Source of the DNA: an uncultured Oscillospiraceae bacterium
GTDB taxonomy: Bacteria > Bacillota > Clostridia > Oscillospirales > Acutalibacteraceae
Direction: 5' to 3'
DNA: 24,602 nt
Assembly: GCA_900549755.1 (NCBI GenBank)
Contig: URPQ01000026.1
Span: 1-24,602, forward strand
The first letter of the stretch is position 1, and each line of letters starts with the position of its first letter. Under the pieces are notes generated by a model. The model was not told the origin of the DNA. It saw only the letters and a list, made by a program, of their open reading frames with translations, and did no database searches. The position numbers and the translations under genes are program-made. Below, piece after piece: positions 1 to 7,222 of the stretch.

Positions 1-31
1 GCACCAAAGATTCGTCTAAAGATATTTTCAA
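1..31 (-). CDS. Start of an unidentified gene downstream of hsdS (partial)
   Basis: A good ribosome binding site (GGAGG) on the minus strand at about 39-43 is followed after 7 bases by a TTG codon at 31-29. An open frame then reads MKISLDESLV before the window ends. The gene would begin 30 bases after the hsdS stop, so it is probably the next gene of the hsd operon. Ten residues are not enough to name it; hsdR or a further accessory gene are both possible. Confidence 0.45.
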   Translation of the reverse strand, partial: MKISLDESLV

Positions 32-61
32 TTTTCCACCTCCAAACGATAATTTAGCGGC

Positions 62-1255
62 TTAGAGCTGAACGGCAGAGACGTCAATCTCGCCGGACAT
101 GAGTTTAGGTAATAATGTATCTCGAATATTATTCAAAATTTCAGTTTCGTAATACGATTTTTGAATTTCTCGAATCATAGGCATAATAATCCTATTAAAT
201 TCAGATGCAATGTCCTGTGACGGTATTGCAATTTCCAATTCGCCAAGTCCGCCGTCCCAAACGGCATACGGCATGGTAGATCCTTTAGAGGATTGTTGCG
301 CAAAGTCAATGCTTTCATCTTGGTCACAGCACAAAAGTCCAAATGCTAAATAGTTTGGATCTTTTGGTGTGAGGACAAAGCAAGTCGATCTCGTAATACC
401 ATCGAATGGCGCAATTATCACACGATGAAAATAAACACGCATTGCACCAATGATGATATCATCGCGATAGAAAGCCAACAAACTGCTCTGTGCTTCTTCG
501 TTAGGACGGGTAGATGTTAGCGCAAATGTGTTCATGGGTATAGTGTCAATTGGAAGATAGCACAAGTCCGTTCTTTCACCCGCTTTCAATACTTCTTTTC
601 GCAAACAAAGAACATCTTTCAGCTTTCCTATTTTCCATAAATCAGGCATTCGCTTGTCAAATGGCTCAAAATCAACAAACCAAGATTTATAAAGAGCGCG
701 TGCTTGCTGTTGTAAATTCTCGTTTATCGCCCGATTTATTGCGATTTTTTCGCTGATAGAGTCCGCTATAGCAACAATACGATTACGCACCTCGGTTGAA
801 AAAATTGGAACCATAAGATTCATTAAAAAATCCGTATCAAACTTACCAGCACCAATTCCGGTCATTCCAACCTTTGCGGATAGATACCCTTTTTGAGAAA
901 GTAGCCAGTAAAATATAAATTTGTTATCGATCGAAGTACAAGAGTTGAGACACTTAATATCTTGATTAAAAGCAAGATCTTTTTCTACCAAGCATATTGG
1001 AATATCGTTAAAAAGCCCGCTTCCTCTTGTCAATATAAGTATACTACCTTGTTTGGCAAGCCTACTTCCGGCTTGAAGTCCATCTTCTGTAATAAATAAA
1101 TCCGATGTAGAAACCCTCTCCATCTTCATCGTTTTTGCACTAATCCATGGAATATTACCGTTCCAATAATTAGGATTTGACTTACTCGGTGTACCGCCAG
1201 AAGTAAAGGTCACTAAATTCCCTAATCTACAAAACGTACAATCTTCACACTTCAT
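62..1255 (-). CDS. hsdS: Type I restriction-modification specificity subunit HsdS
   Basis: HsdS is the DNA-recognition subunit of a type I restriction-modification complex (HsdR2M2S). The 397-residue protein has the usual two-half layout. A first target recognition domain spans about 8-150, with GGTPS and an NIPWIS motif. A helical spacer follows at about 153-197, then a second recognition domain at about 205-345, and a second helix ending in the family-typical LLPKLMSGEIDV. I chose the ATG at 1255 because it overlaps the hsdM stop by 11 bases; the longer upstream reading merely runs through hsdM. The gene is visibly AT-richer than hsdM, which fits replacement of the specificity gene. The two recognition domains are unlike each other, so a bipartite asymmetric target is expected; its sequence cannot be read from here. 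Confidence 0.93.
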   Translation of the reverse strand: MKCEDCTFCRLGNLVTFTSGGTPSKSNPNYWNGNIPWISAKTMKMERVSTSDLFITEDGLQAGSRLAKQGSILILTRGSGLFNDIPICLVEKDLAFNQDIKCLNSCTSIDNKFIFYWLLSQKGYLSAKVGMTGIGAGKFDTDFLMNLMVPIFSTEVRNRIVAIADSISEKIAINRAINENLQQQARALYKSWFVDFEPFDKRMPDLWKIGKLKDVLCLRKEVLKAGERTDLCYLPIDTIPMNTFALTSTRPNEEAQSSLLAFYRDDIIIGAMRVYFHRVIIAPFDGITRSTCFVLTPKDPNYLAFGLLCCDQDESIDFAQQSSKGSTMPYAVWDGGLGELEIAIPSQDIASEFNRIIMPMIREIQKSYYETEILNNIRDTLLPKLMSGEIDVSAVQL

Positions 1256-2747
1256 ACCCAATCGCCCCCAGTTTCTCGCGTATCTCCTGTTCCAGCTCGT
1301 GCGACTTCTCAAACAGCCCGGCGAGTTCTCCGGTCAGGCGCTTCATTTTGTCGTCGAACGGTTCGCCGTCGTCTGCCTGCTCCTCAATGCCGACATACCG
1401 CCCCGGAGTGAGGATGTAGTCCTGCTTTGCGATGTCCTCCGTGGTCGCCACGGCGCAAAAGCCCTTTTGGTCGGTCAGCGTGCCGTCCGCAAAGGCGTTG
1501 TAGGTGTCGGCAATCTTCCGGATGTCCGCGTCGGTCAGCTCGCGGTTCTTGCGCGAGACCATCGTGCCGAGCTTGCGCGCATCGATAAACAGCGTTTTAC
1601 CTTTCTGCTTCTTGTTCTTGGAGAGGAACCACAGCGAGACCGGAATCTGCGTGGTATAGAACAGCTGCGTCGGCATGGCAACAATGCAGTCCACCAAGTC
1701 CGCGTTGATGATATTTTTACGGATTTCACCTTCACCGCCTGACTGTGAGGACAGCGAGCCGTTCGCCAGCACCATGCCGATGCGCCCATTCGGTGCCAGA
1801 TGGTAGATCATGTGCTGGAGCCATGCAAAGTTGGCGTTACCCGACGGCGGCATTCCGTACTGCCACCGCACATCGTCCGCCAGCTTGTCCGCGCCCCAAT
1901 CCGAGAGGTTGAACGGCGGGTTTGCCATAATGAAATCCGCGCGCAGGGTCGGGTGGCAGTCATTGAAAAAAGTATCGGCGTTGAATTTGCCGAGGTCGGC
2001 ATCAATTCCACGAATGGCAAGGTTCATCTGCGCCATCTTCCATGTGGTGGGGTTGGAATCCTGCCCATATACTGAAATGTCATTGATATTACCGCTGTGG
2101 CTCTCGACAAATTTTGCTGATTGCACAAACATACCACCGCTCCCGCAGCAGGGATCATACACCCGTCCATGATAGGGCTGCAAAACTTCTACCAGTGTAC
2201 GCACCACGCAGGACGGCGTGTAAAATTCGCCCGCCAATTTTCCTTCCTGCTCGGCAAACTTGGAAAGGCAGTATTCATAGGTTCTGCCGAGAATGTCCTT
2301 TTCGTTTCCATGCTCAATCATGCGAATGTTGGTAAAGAGGTCAACCACATCGCCAAGCCGCCGCTTGTCCAGTTCCGGGCGGGCAAAATTCTTCGGCAGA
2401 ATGTCCTTCAGCCGCTTGTTTTCCTTCTCAATGGCACGCATGGCATCATCTATCGCCGTGCCGATTTCCTGCGTATGTGCTTTATCTTTTATGTCATCCC
2501 ATCGCGCGCCCTGCGGCACGAAGAATATACCTTCGGAAGTGTACTCGTCGATATCCTCCTCAAAGCCGTCGCCCTCTGCGACCAGCTCTTGATGCTTCTC
2601 CTCGAAACGATCGGAAATGTATTTGAGGAAAATCAGCCCCAATACAACGTTTTTGTATTCGGATGCATCCATATTACCGCGCAGCACACACGCTGCATCC
2701 CAAATTTGTTTTTCAAAGCCGATATCGGCGTTGTTTCCGTTAGCCAT
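1245..2747 (-). CDS. hsdM: Type I restriction-modification DNA methyltransferase HsdM
   Basis: This is the N6-adenine methyltransferase subunit of a type I system, transferring a methyl group from S-adenosylmethionine to adenine. The 500-residue length is normal. The N-terminal HsdM domain (about 8-140) is followed by GEFYTP (173-178), the SAM-binding motif DPCCGSGG (198-205) and the catalytic NPPF (276-279). All key motifs are intact, so the enzyme should be active. An AAGGA site lies 7 bases before the ATG at 2747. It starts 40 bases after the HAD gene and overlaps hsdS by 11 bases, implying translational coupling. It is clearly GC-richer than hsdS and the genes upstream of it, suggesting a different recent history. 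No HsdR is visible in the window. Confidence 0.96.
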   Translation of the reverse strand: MANGNNADIGFEKQIWDAACVLRGNMDASEYKNVVLGLIFLKYISDRFEEKHQELVAEGDGFEEDIDEYTSEGIFFVPQGARWDDIKDKAHTQEIGTAIDDAMRAIEKENKRLKDILPKNFARPELDKRRLGDVVDLFTNIRMIEHGNEKDILGRTYEYCLSKFAEQEGKLAGEFYTPSCVVRTLVEVLQPYHGRVYDPCCGSGGMFVQSAKFVESHSGNINDISVYGQDSNPTTWKMAQMNLAIRGIDADLGKFNADTFFNDCHPTLRADFIMANPPFNLSDWGADKLADDVRWQYGMPPSGNANFAWLQHMIYHLAPNGRIGMVLANGSLSSQSGGEGEIRKNIINADLVDCIVAMPTQLFYTTQIPVSLWFLSKNKKQKGKTLFIDARKLGTMVSRKNRELTDADIRKIADTYNAFADGTLTDQKGFCAVATTEDIAKQDYILTPGRYVGIEEQADDGEPFDDKMKRLTGELAGLFEKSHELEQEIREKLGAIGYEV

Positions 2748-2787
2748 AAATAAATCCTTTCACACATTTTAATGTCACTTGAAAACG

Positions 2788-3810
2788 TTATTCAATATTT
2801 CCAGGGATAACTGCGTCCAGAGCCTCCGTAAGGCTGTTTAATTCACGCTTTTCCTTTGCAGTCATTTTTCTGGGATATGCTTTTGAAATATCCTCAACGA
2901 TCTTTTTCAGTCTGAAGGCTTCAGTGGGCTGCTTCAAAATTTTGCATTCCCTTTTTATTGATTCTTTTGCTGAAATTTCATCAATTATCTGTTTCATAAA
3001 CCTTGATATTTCACTGTTTGCAGAATAATCCGCTGGTGCATAACAGCTTAAACGACCGTCATTAAATAGTTGATATACTTTTGCTCTGTTATCCTTTGCA
3101 GGATCAAAAACGCCGATAGAATATCCACCCTTGCTTTTTACTAATCTCATGCATGGAATATCCGTTGCACTGTCACCGATATAAACTATGTTTTCATAAG
3201 GAATTCTCAGCCCTTCTTCCGGCATGCTATCATTCACTCTCTCATCGTATTCCTCAAGAAAACCTTTAGCAATGCGAAAAATAAATTGTGTTTTATTAGT
3301 ATAGTTTATCGCCTGAGCAGGCCATTTTGCAACTCCATCTGCCGAATAAAGATATGTAGAAGCATATATGCGCTTAAAGTTTGCAGCTATCTCGCTTCCT
3401 TCTATTATTTCTTTGAGTCCTGAGGAAATAATATAGTGTTCAAGTTCAATGCCCTTCTTTTCGGCATAATCATTCATTCTCTTGAACCAGGTTTTTACAC
3501 CTCTATAGAGCTTAATATCAGCACCCGTTTCTCTGAAATACTCACGTTTAAGTGATTTGCTCTTAAATTCGGAATATCTTATCAATTCATGCATCCACGC
3601 TAAATTATTATCCATCAAGTTATCTTCTGCGAGCTTGTTGGATGAGTCCCAGAATTCCTTTTTGTCAATCCCAAATGAGGGAATAAGGGTAAATGTTTGC
3701 ATATCATCCGGTGAAAGCGTTTTATCAAAATCATAACAGATTGCCATTTTGGGCTTTTGAGCTCTTATCTCGGCATTTATTTTGCTGTACATTTCGTCTT
3801 TTTCGTTCAT
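2788..3810 (-). CDS. HAD-superfamily phosphatase-like protein within the hsd operon
   Basis: This is a 340-residue haloacid dehalogenase superfamily protein, predicted to be a phosphohydrolase using an aspartyl-phosphate intermediate. Visible motifs are DFDKT (27-31, nucleophile D27 and acid/base D29), the motif II serine in IISSG (127-131) and the metal-binding GDSATD (212-217). An insertion of about 95 residues between motifs I and II would form the substrate-selecting cap. A GGAGG lies 9 bases before the ATG at 3810. It begins 28 bases after the BRO-N gene and ends 40 bases before hsdM, so it appears co-transcribed with the restriction system. The substrate is unknown; nucleotide, nucleic-acid-end or protein phosphatase activity are all open. 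A link with restriction is inferred from position only. Confidence 0.8.
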   Translation of the reverse strand: MNEKDEMYSKINAEIRAQKPKMAICYDFDKTLSPDDMQTFTLIPSFGIDKKEFWDSSNKLAEDNLMDNNLAWMHELIRYSEFKSKSLKREYFRETGADIKLYRGVKTWFKRMNDYAEKKGIELEHYIISSGLKEIIEGSEIAANFKRIYASTYLYSADGVAKWPAQAINYTNKTQFIFRIAKGFLEEYDERVNDSMPEEGLRIPYENIVYIGDSATDIPCMRLVKSKGGYSIGVFDPAKDNRAKVYQLFNDGRLSCYAPADYSANSEISRFMKQIIDEISAKESIKRECKILKQPTEAFRLKKIVEDISKAYPRKMTAKEKRELNSLTEALDAVIPGNIE

Positions 3811-3838
3811 TGCATCAATCCTCCATTTTTAAAATTCC

Positions 3839-4174
3839 TTATTCTTCTGTTTCGTAGTAATACGAATAATCTATGCCTTTCATGATGATTTCGCGTTTAT
3901 TGATATCGTCGGTCAAGGCGCTCTCATCCACCACATCGGTATTGTAAAACTTACCGTCTTTTGCTTTCAATTTCAGTTGTCTGCAAATTGAGGACAACTG
4001 AGATTTTCTCGTTTTAATTGTATTCCAATATTTTCTCGGATTTTTTGATTTCGTCAGCGCTTCGGCGATGTCCATAGCGCAAAACCGCCACTTTGCGCTC
4101 TCTTCGTCCCAAACGGCGCGAACCGGAATAATCTCAAAAAATCTGAGCGAAGTTTTATTTGCCGTTTGTCGCAC
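3839..4174 (-). CDS. Short BRO-N domain (phage antirepressor-like) protein
   Basis: This 111-residue protein resembles the N-terminal BRO domain found in phage antirepressors and in genes near restriction systems. The matching part is about 12-82 (FEIIPVRAVWDEE, then ALTKSKNPRKYW, then ICRQLKLKAKDGKFYNTDVV). BRO-N domains bind nucleic acid. Homologues usually continue into a second region after the TDVV motif; here the tail is only about 30 residues and does not look family-like, so the gene may be a 3'-truncated remnant. The start is a GTG at 4174 that overlaps the Fic gene by 20 bases, with AGGGG just upstream, so translation is probably coupled. It may act as a local regulator or be decayed. 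Confidence 0.65.
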   Translation of the reverse strand: MRQTANKTSLRFFEIIPVRAVWDEESAKWRFCAMDIAEALTKSKNPRKYWNTIKTRKSQLSSICRQLKLKAKDGKFYNTDVVDESALTDDINKREIIMKGIDYSYYYETEE

Positions 4175-4640
4175 CGTCCCCTAAAACTCTCAAATAATCG
4201 TCAAGCCGCTCGTTTACATATCCGGCAACAAGGTCGGTCATTGCGGCTGCGTTGCCGTTTTTATAGTATTCGTCGAACGCATCGTAGTACCTTTTGCGAT
4301 CGGCAAATTTTATATTTATCGGCGGATAACCATTTCGGATAAGGTCAAGGTTAAGAATCAGCCGTCCCGTTCTGCCGTTGCCGTCGATAAACGGGTGAAT
4401 ACCCTCGAACTCCAAATGAAAACGGGCAATACGCTCAATCGGGTTCATTGTTTCCTTGCGCTTTTCGTTTTCAAGCAAAAGCTCGGTGATTTTAGGCTCT
4501 ATCATATACGGCTGCACAGGTTCGGTGAAAGCCCCCATTATGCGCACGGGAATGCGACGGAACACGCGGATGTTTTCTCCCACGGTAGAACGGAGCGAGG
4601 AAATAATCGCTTTGGCGTTGTTGGCGCGGTTGTCTACCAT
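4155..4640 (-). CDS. Short Fic-domain protein
   Basis: Fic proteins transfer AMP or related groups onto target proteins. The signature loop is complete at 82-93 (HPFIDGNGRTGR), including the catalytic histidine, the acidic residue and both arginines. The upstream PVRIMGAF...PVQPY segment at about 31-44 also fits bacterial Fic proteins. At 161 residues it is much shorter than the usual 300 or more, and no [S/T]xxxE[G/N] autoinhibitory helix is visible. The start at 4640 has AAGGA 8 bases upstream, and an in-frame stop occurs 24 bases before it, so the short form can be translated. It may be an unrestrained Fic enzyme, one inhibited by a partner, or a 5'-deleted relic. It overlaps the BRO-N gene. 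Confidence 0.75.
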   Translation of the reverse strand: MVDNRANNAKAIISSLRSTVGENIRVFRRIPVRIMGAFTEPVQPYMIEPKITELLLENEKRKETMNPIERIARFHLEFEGIHPFIDGNGRTGRLILNLDLIRNGYPPINIKFADRKRYYDAFDEYYKNGNAAAMTDLVAGYVNERLDDYLRVLGDGATNGK

Positions 4641-4983
4641 TACATATTTCCTTGCAGAGGCGATTTATCTACTTGTACTTGCTTGAATAATAAAGTAAAA
4701 TTATGGTAAATATACCATTAAAACCTTTTAAGCAGGCATTGCAATATTTTCATCAGCAACTCGTCAAGGTCAAGCCGACTTTATCGGCGGTAGCTTCCTT
4801 AGGCTCTGAAAATCTTGAAATATCTATATATACCACACTCTACTCTTTTGTCAAAGTGAGCTTAGGGTTTTTCTTATTTTTTATCCTAAAAATCCGAACT
4901 TCACTTTGGCAATTTAGGGCCTCGCCTATGCAAATTATAGCAGATATGCTGTCCCAAAAAACGGACACTTTAATGATTTTTTA
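4641..4983. other. Intergenic region between the AAA-nuclease and Fic genes
   Basis: I see no gene in these 343 bases. They hold a short palindrome, ATGGTAAATATACCAT (4703-4718), which could be an operator upstream of the Fic/hsd operon, and a long imperfect inverted repeat (4848-4912). There is also a weak TGTCC/GGACA hairpin (4950-4967) just after the nuclease gene. I found no convincing sigma-A promoter for the Fic gene and no recognisable remains of a longer Fic N-terminus. Confidence 0.6.
4848..4912. repeat. Imperfect inverted repeat / hairpin
   Basis: TTGTCAAAGTGA (4848-4859) and TCACTTTGGCAA (4901-4912) match as inverted arms at 11 of 12 positions. Inside them GGGTTTTT and AAAAATCC can also pair (one G-T wobble), giving a long hairpin with an AT-rich loop. 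It could be a bidirectional terminator-like structure or a fold of a small mobile sequence; no target duplication is evident. Confidence 0.55.
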
Positions 4984-6846
4984 TCATTCCGCTTCAACGG
5001 CAACATGTTTTCCGCTGAAAGCGATGCCGTATTTATAGATCATTTTTACACCTTTTGATTTCAACTCGGTGTCGTATTTTTTATCGTTAATTTGTTTTAG
5101 TGCTGTTTTGGCAAGCTCTTGTAATTCGTTCTCATTGCAGTTTTTCTCGGCTTTCAGTTCGATGATAATACCGGGAAGATTATTGACTTTCGGAGAAAGT
5201 GCAATATCGTATCTGCCGTCACCGGATTCACGGTTAGAGGTTACATACGAATTGCCAAACAGAGCACAAACACCGAGCATAAAGCCGTGATAGAAGTTTT
5301 CGCCTGCAGCATCAAAAGCGCTTACCGACTGAATAAGAAAATTGCTGATGATATCTCGCAACTTTTCACCGTTGCCGGAGAATATTGCTTCCTCAACGGC
5401 AATAGCTGTGGCTTGCGGAATGAGATTTTCCAACTTTTGAAGGATTTCTTTGCGGTAAACAAGTGAAATTTCTTTATTCGGCAAAGCGACCTCGCACATA
5501 AAATCTCCGCTTATAGAAACGCTCGATTTAACAACTTTCAAATATCCTGCCATCAGCAAGAAACTGTAAATGGATGACGGATTGTTTTTAATTTGCGGAT
5601 AAATCACGCTTGTGTCGATATAAGTTGTAAACGAGCCGCCGTTGACAAGAGAAGAGAGGCGTTCGTAGATTTCGTTGTCCGCTTCTTTAATAATCTCGCC
5701 GATAATGTCGTTGCTTCCGGTGGAAAGCCAGAATGCTCTCGGCTCACAGTCGTTGCTGAAATAGTTAATAACCGACCACGGGTTAAAAATATCCGTCTTG
5801 CCGAAGCGGTAGCCGTCATACCATTCGCAAACCTCGTCAAACTTATCCGGAGCACTGTAGTACGCCGCCATTTCTTTTACTTCGTTTGCAGTAAATCCGA
5901 AATATTCGCTGTATTTATTATCGAGGACCGAATTGATTGTAAGGTTATTCAGCCCACTGAAAATGCTTTCTTTGGCAACGCGGAGAATACCTGTGAGGAA
6001 ACCAAATGCCAGACTCTTATTATCCTTGAAACAGCCGGACAGAAGATTACGCATAAACGCGATAACATCGTCGTAGAAACCGTTTGTATGCCCGCTTTGA
6101 ATTGGAGTGTCATACTCATCAATGATGATAACAGCGCCCTCACCGTAATGTTTTTTCAACATTTCAGACAGATACAGCAGCGACCGCTCAAGGTCAACAG
6201 CCGAAAACTTTTCGGACACCATTTTATCGTAAAAATCTTTTTGCTTTTTATCTAACTTTGGACTTTTAGAGAGATCTGAATGTCGGCAGTATTCGCTGGA
6301 AATAATCGAGCCGATATTGGCGAAGGTGTTATCCCAAGAATTGTGTTTTACATCTTTTAATGTAATAAAAATCACGGGGTACTTGCCTTGAAAAGAGCGA
6401 TAATATTCGCCTTGCTCCCAAATTTTTTTATCCTTGAAATACTTTGAAGTATCCTCGTTTGTTTTTTCAAAGAAAGTGCGGAGCATATCCATATTGAGAG
6501 TTTTGCCAAAACGGCGCGGGCGCGTAAAAAGAGTAACCATCGGGCGCTCATCAATGAAATCTTTGAGCATCATAGTCTTGTCGATATAATAATATTCAGT
6601 TGAAGCTAAGCGATAATCAGACACACCGACTGGCAGGGGCAAGTGTTTCGGACGGCTTTTTGCCCGAACATACTCTCCTGTTTTAATTCTGTTGTCAACC
6701 GGCTTTTCGGCGCCGGCAGGGATAAGCCAGCTGCGTCCGCTTTTGATAGCGCCGGGGATTTTCCCACCAATACAAAGTCCGCGAACTGTTCTTTCGGCTA
6801 ATTCCCAACGCATTGCTGCTTCTTTTACAGAAATTACATTCGCCAT
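4984..6846 (-). CDS. HTH + AAA-ATPase-like + PD-(D/E)XK nuclease fusion protein
   Basis: This 620-residue protein has three parts. An excisionase/MerR-like helix-turn-helix lies at about 5-44 (SVKEAAMRWELAERTVRGL, then GRSWLIP). A predicted AAA-ATPase domain spans about 70-300, with a Walker A-like TRPRRFGKT (108-116) and a Walker B IIIDEYDTP (240-248). A C-terminal PD-(D/E)XK nuclease domain carries GDGRYD (542-547) and IIELK (561-565, E563 and K565). The family (AAA-ATPase-like PF09820 with PF08011) is expanded in Bacteroides and Clostridia; its role is not settled, and defence or mobile-element functions are proposed. All motifs are intact. GGAG lies 9 bases before the ATG. The added N-terminal HTH and the palindromic repeats in its promoter suggest autoregulation, which is inference. 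Confidence 0.88.
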   Translation of the reverse strand: MANVISVKEAAMRWELAERTVRGLCIGGKIPGAIKSGRSWLIPAGAEKPVDNRIKTGEYVRAKSRPKHLPLPVGVSDYRLASTEYYYIDKTMMLKDFIDERPMVTLFTRPRRFGKTLNMDMLRTFFEKTNEDTSKYFKDKKIWEQGEYYRSFQGKYPVIFITLKDVKHNSWDNTFANIGSIISSEYCRHSDLSKSPKLDKKQKDFYDKMVSEKFSAVDLERSLLYLSEMLKKHYGEGAVIIIDEYDTPIQSGHTNGFYDDVIAFMRNLLSGCFKDNKSLAFGFLTGILRVAKESIFSGLNNLTINSVLDNKYSEYFGFTANEVKEMAAYYSAPDKFDEVCEWYDGYRFGKTDIFNPWSVINYFSNDCEPRAFWLSTGSNDIIGEIIKEADNEIYERLSSLVNGGSFTTYIDTSVIYPQIKNNPSSIYSFLLMAGYLKVVKSSVSISGDFMCEVALPNKEISLVYRKEILQKLENLIPQATAIAVEEAIFSGNGEKLRDIISNFLIQSVSAFDAAGENFYHGFMLGVCALFGNSYVTSNRESGDGRYDIALSPKVNNLPGIIIELKAEKNCNENELQELAKTALKQINDKKYDTELKSKGVKMIYKYGIAFSGKHVAVEAE

Positions 6847-6877
6847 AGTAAAACTCTCCTTACAGTTGTTCGATTAT

Positions 6878-6906
6878 ATTATACCCATATTTCGGCTAAA
6901 TGTCAA
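6878..6906 (-). promoter_or_regulatory. Sigma-A promoter of the AAA-nuclease gene
   Basis: On the minus strand TTGACA (6906-6901) is separated by exactly 17 bases from TATAAT (6883-6878). Both boxes are perfect consensus. The start codon is about 30 bases downstream of the -10 box. Confidence 0.85.
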
Positions 6907-6924
6907 TGTAAAACGGCGAAATAT
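6887..6924. promoter_or_regulatory. Candidate operator: inverted repeat across the promoter
   Basis: ATATTTCGGC (6887-6896, in the -35/-10 spacer) and GGCGAAATAT (6915-6924, just upstream of -35) are inverted arms matching at 9 of 10 positions. A further TTTCGCCG copy (6944-6951) lies in adjacent sequence, as do two TTGATAAT copies nearby. A repressor bound here would block the promoter; the encoded HTH protein is a candidate ligand. This is inferred from placement. Confidence 0.5.
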
Positions 6925-6972
6925 TTGATAATTAGCCGCTGCGTTTCGCCGATTGATAATCAAAATAAGAAA

Positions 6973-6992
6973 AGCGGAGCCGAAGCTCCGCT
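6973..6992 (-). terminator. Hairpin, terminator-like on the minus strand
   Basis: AGCGGAGC and GCTCCGCT form a perfect 8-bp stem with a CGAA loop. On the minus strand it is followed by TTTTCTTATTTT, giving an intrinsic-terminator shape. No minus-strand gene lies immediately upstream, so it may insulate the AAA-nuclease promoter from antisense transcription or be a leftover of rearrangement. Confidence 0.6.
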
Positions 6993-7049
6993 CAGACCGT
7001 CGGCAAATTCACGATATAATATTTCTCTTTCTGCAAAGAGGAAGTATGA

Positions 7050-7078
7050 TTGAAAAGCGCCGCAATTTCTGCTATAAT
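7050..7078 (+). promoter_or_regulatory. Sigma-A promoter of the MATE gene
   Basis: TTGAAA (7050-7055) and TATAAT (7073-7078) are 17 bases apart. Transcription would begin near 7085, leaving a leader of about 138 bases before the MATE start codon. Confidence 0.8.
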
Positions 7079-7081
7079 GTG

Positions 7082-7214
7082 CCTGTACACCTTCTTTTTT
7101 CATATATAAAAGCCGATGCAGACGGCATTTTATTGAGAGCGGTCATCTCGCCCGTCTCTCGGTGGAGCATACGGTGCTGCAAAAATATAAGGCAGTATGC
7201 GAAGACTGTACAGG
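7082..7214 (+). ncRNA. Candidate structured leader (riboswitch- or attenuator-like) of the MATE gene
   Basis: CCTGTACA (7082-7089), at the predicted transcript start, and TGTACAGG (7207-7214) are perfect 8-base complements that could close the leader. Three hairpins lie inside. The first is ATAAAAGCCG (7106-7115) with CGGC-A-TTTTAT (7123-7133, one bulge). The second is GAGAGCGG (7135-7142) with CCG-T-CTCTC (7152-7160). The third is GCATAC (7167-7172) with GTATGC (7195-7200). The 3' closing strand overlaps the AGGG ribosome binding site (7212-7215), so folding could block translation. A six-codon open frame (7116-7136) is also present. I do not recognise any known riboswitch class. Confidence 0.5.
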
Positions 7215-7222
7215 GATAAATT

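Noticed and set aside
2121..2753. Long plus-strand open frame (210 residues) opposite hsdM
   Set aside because: It lies wholly antisense to hsdM, whose motifs are complete, and its product has no recognisable domain.
5593..6255. Plus-strand open frame (220 residues) opposite the AAA-nuclease gene
   Set aside because: It is the complement of the conserved AAA-ATPase region; no ribosome binding site or family resemblance.
6953..7219. 88-residue plus-strand open frame upstream of the MATE gene
   Set aside because: It runs through the -35/-10 promoter and the hairpin-rich leader, has no ribosome binding site and no family likeness.
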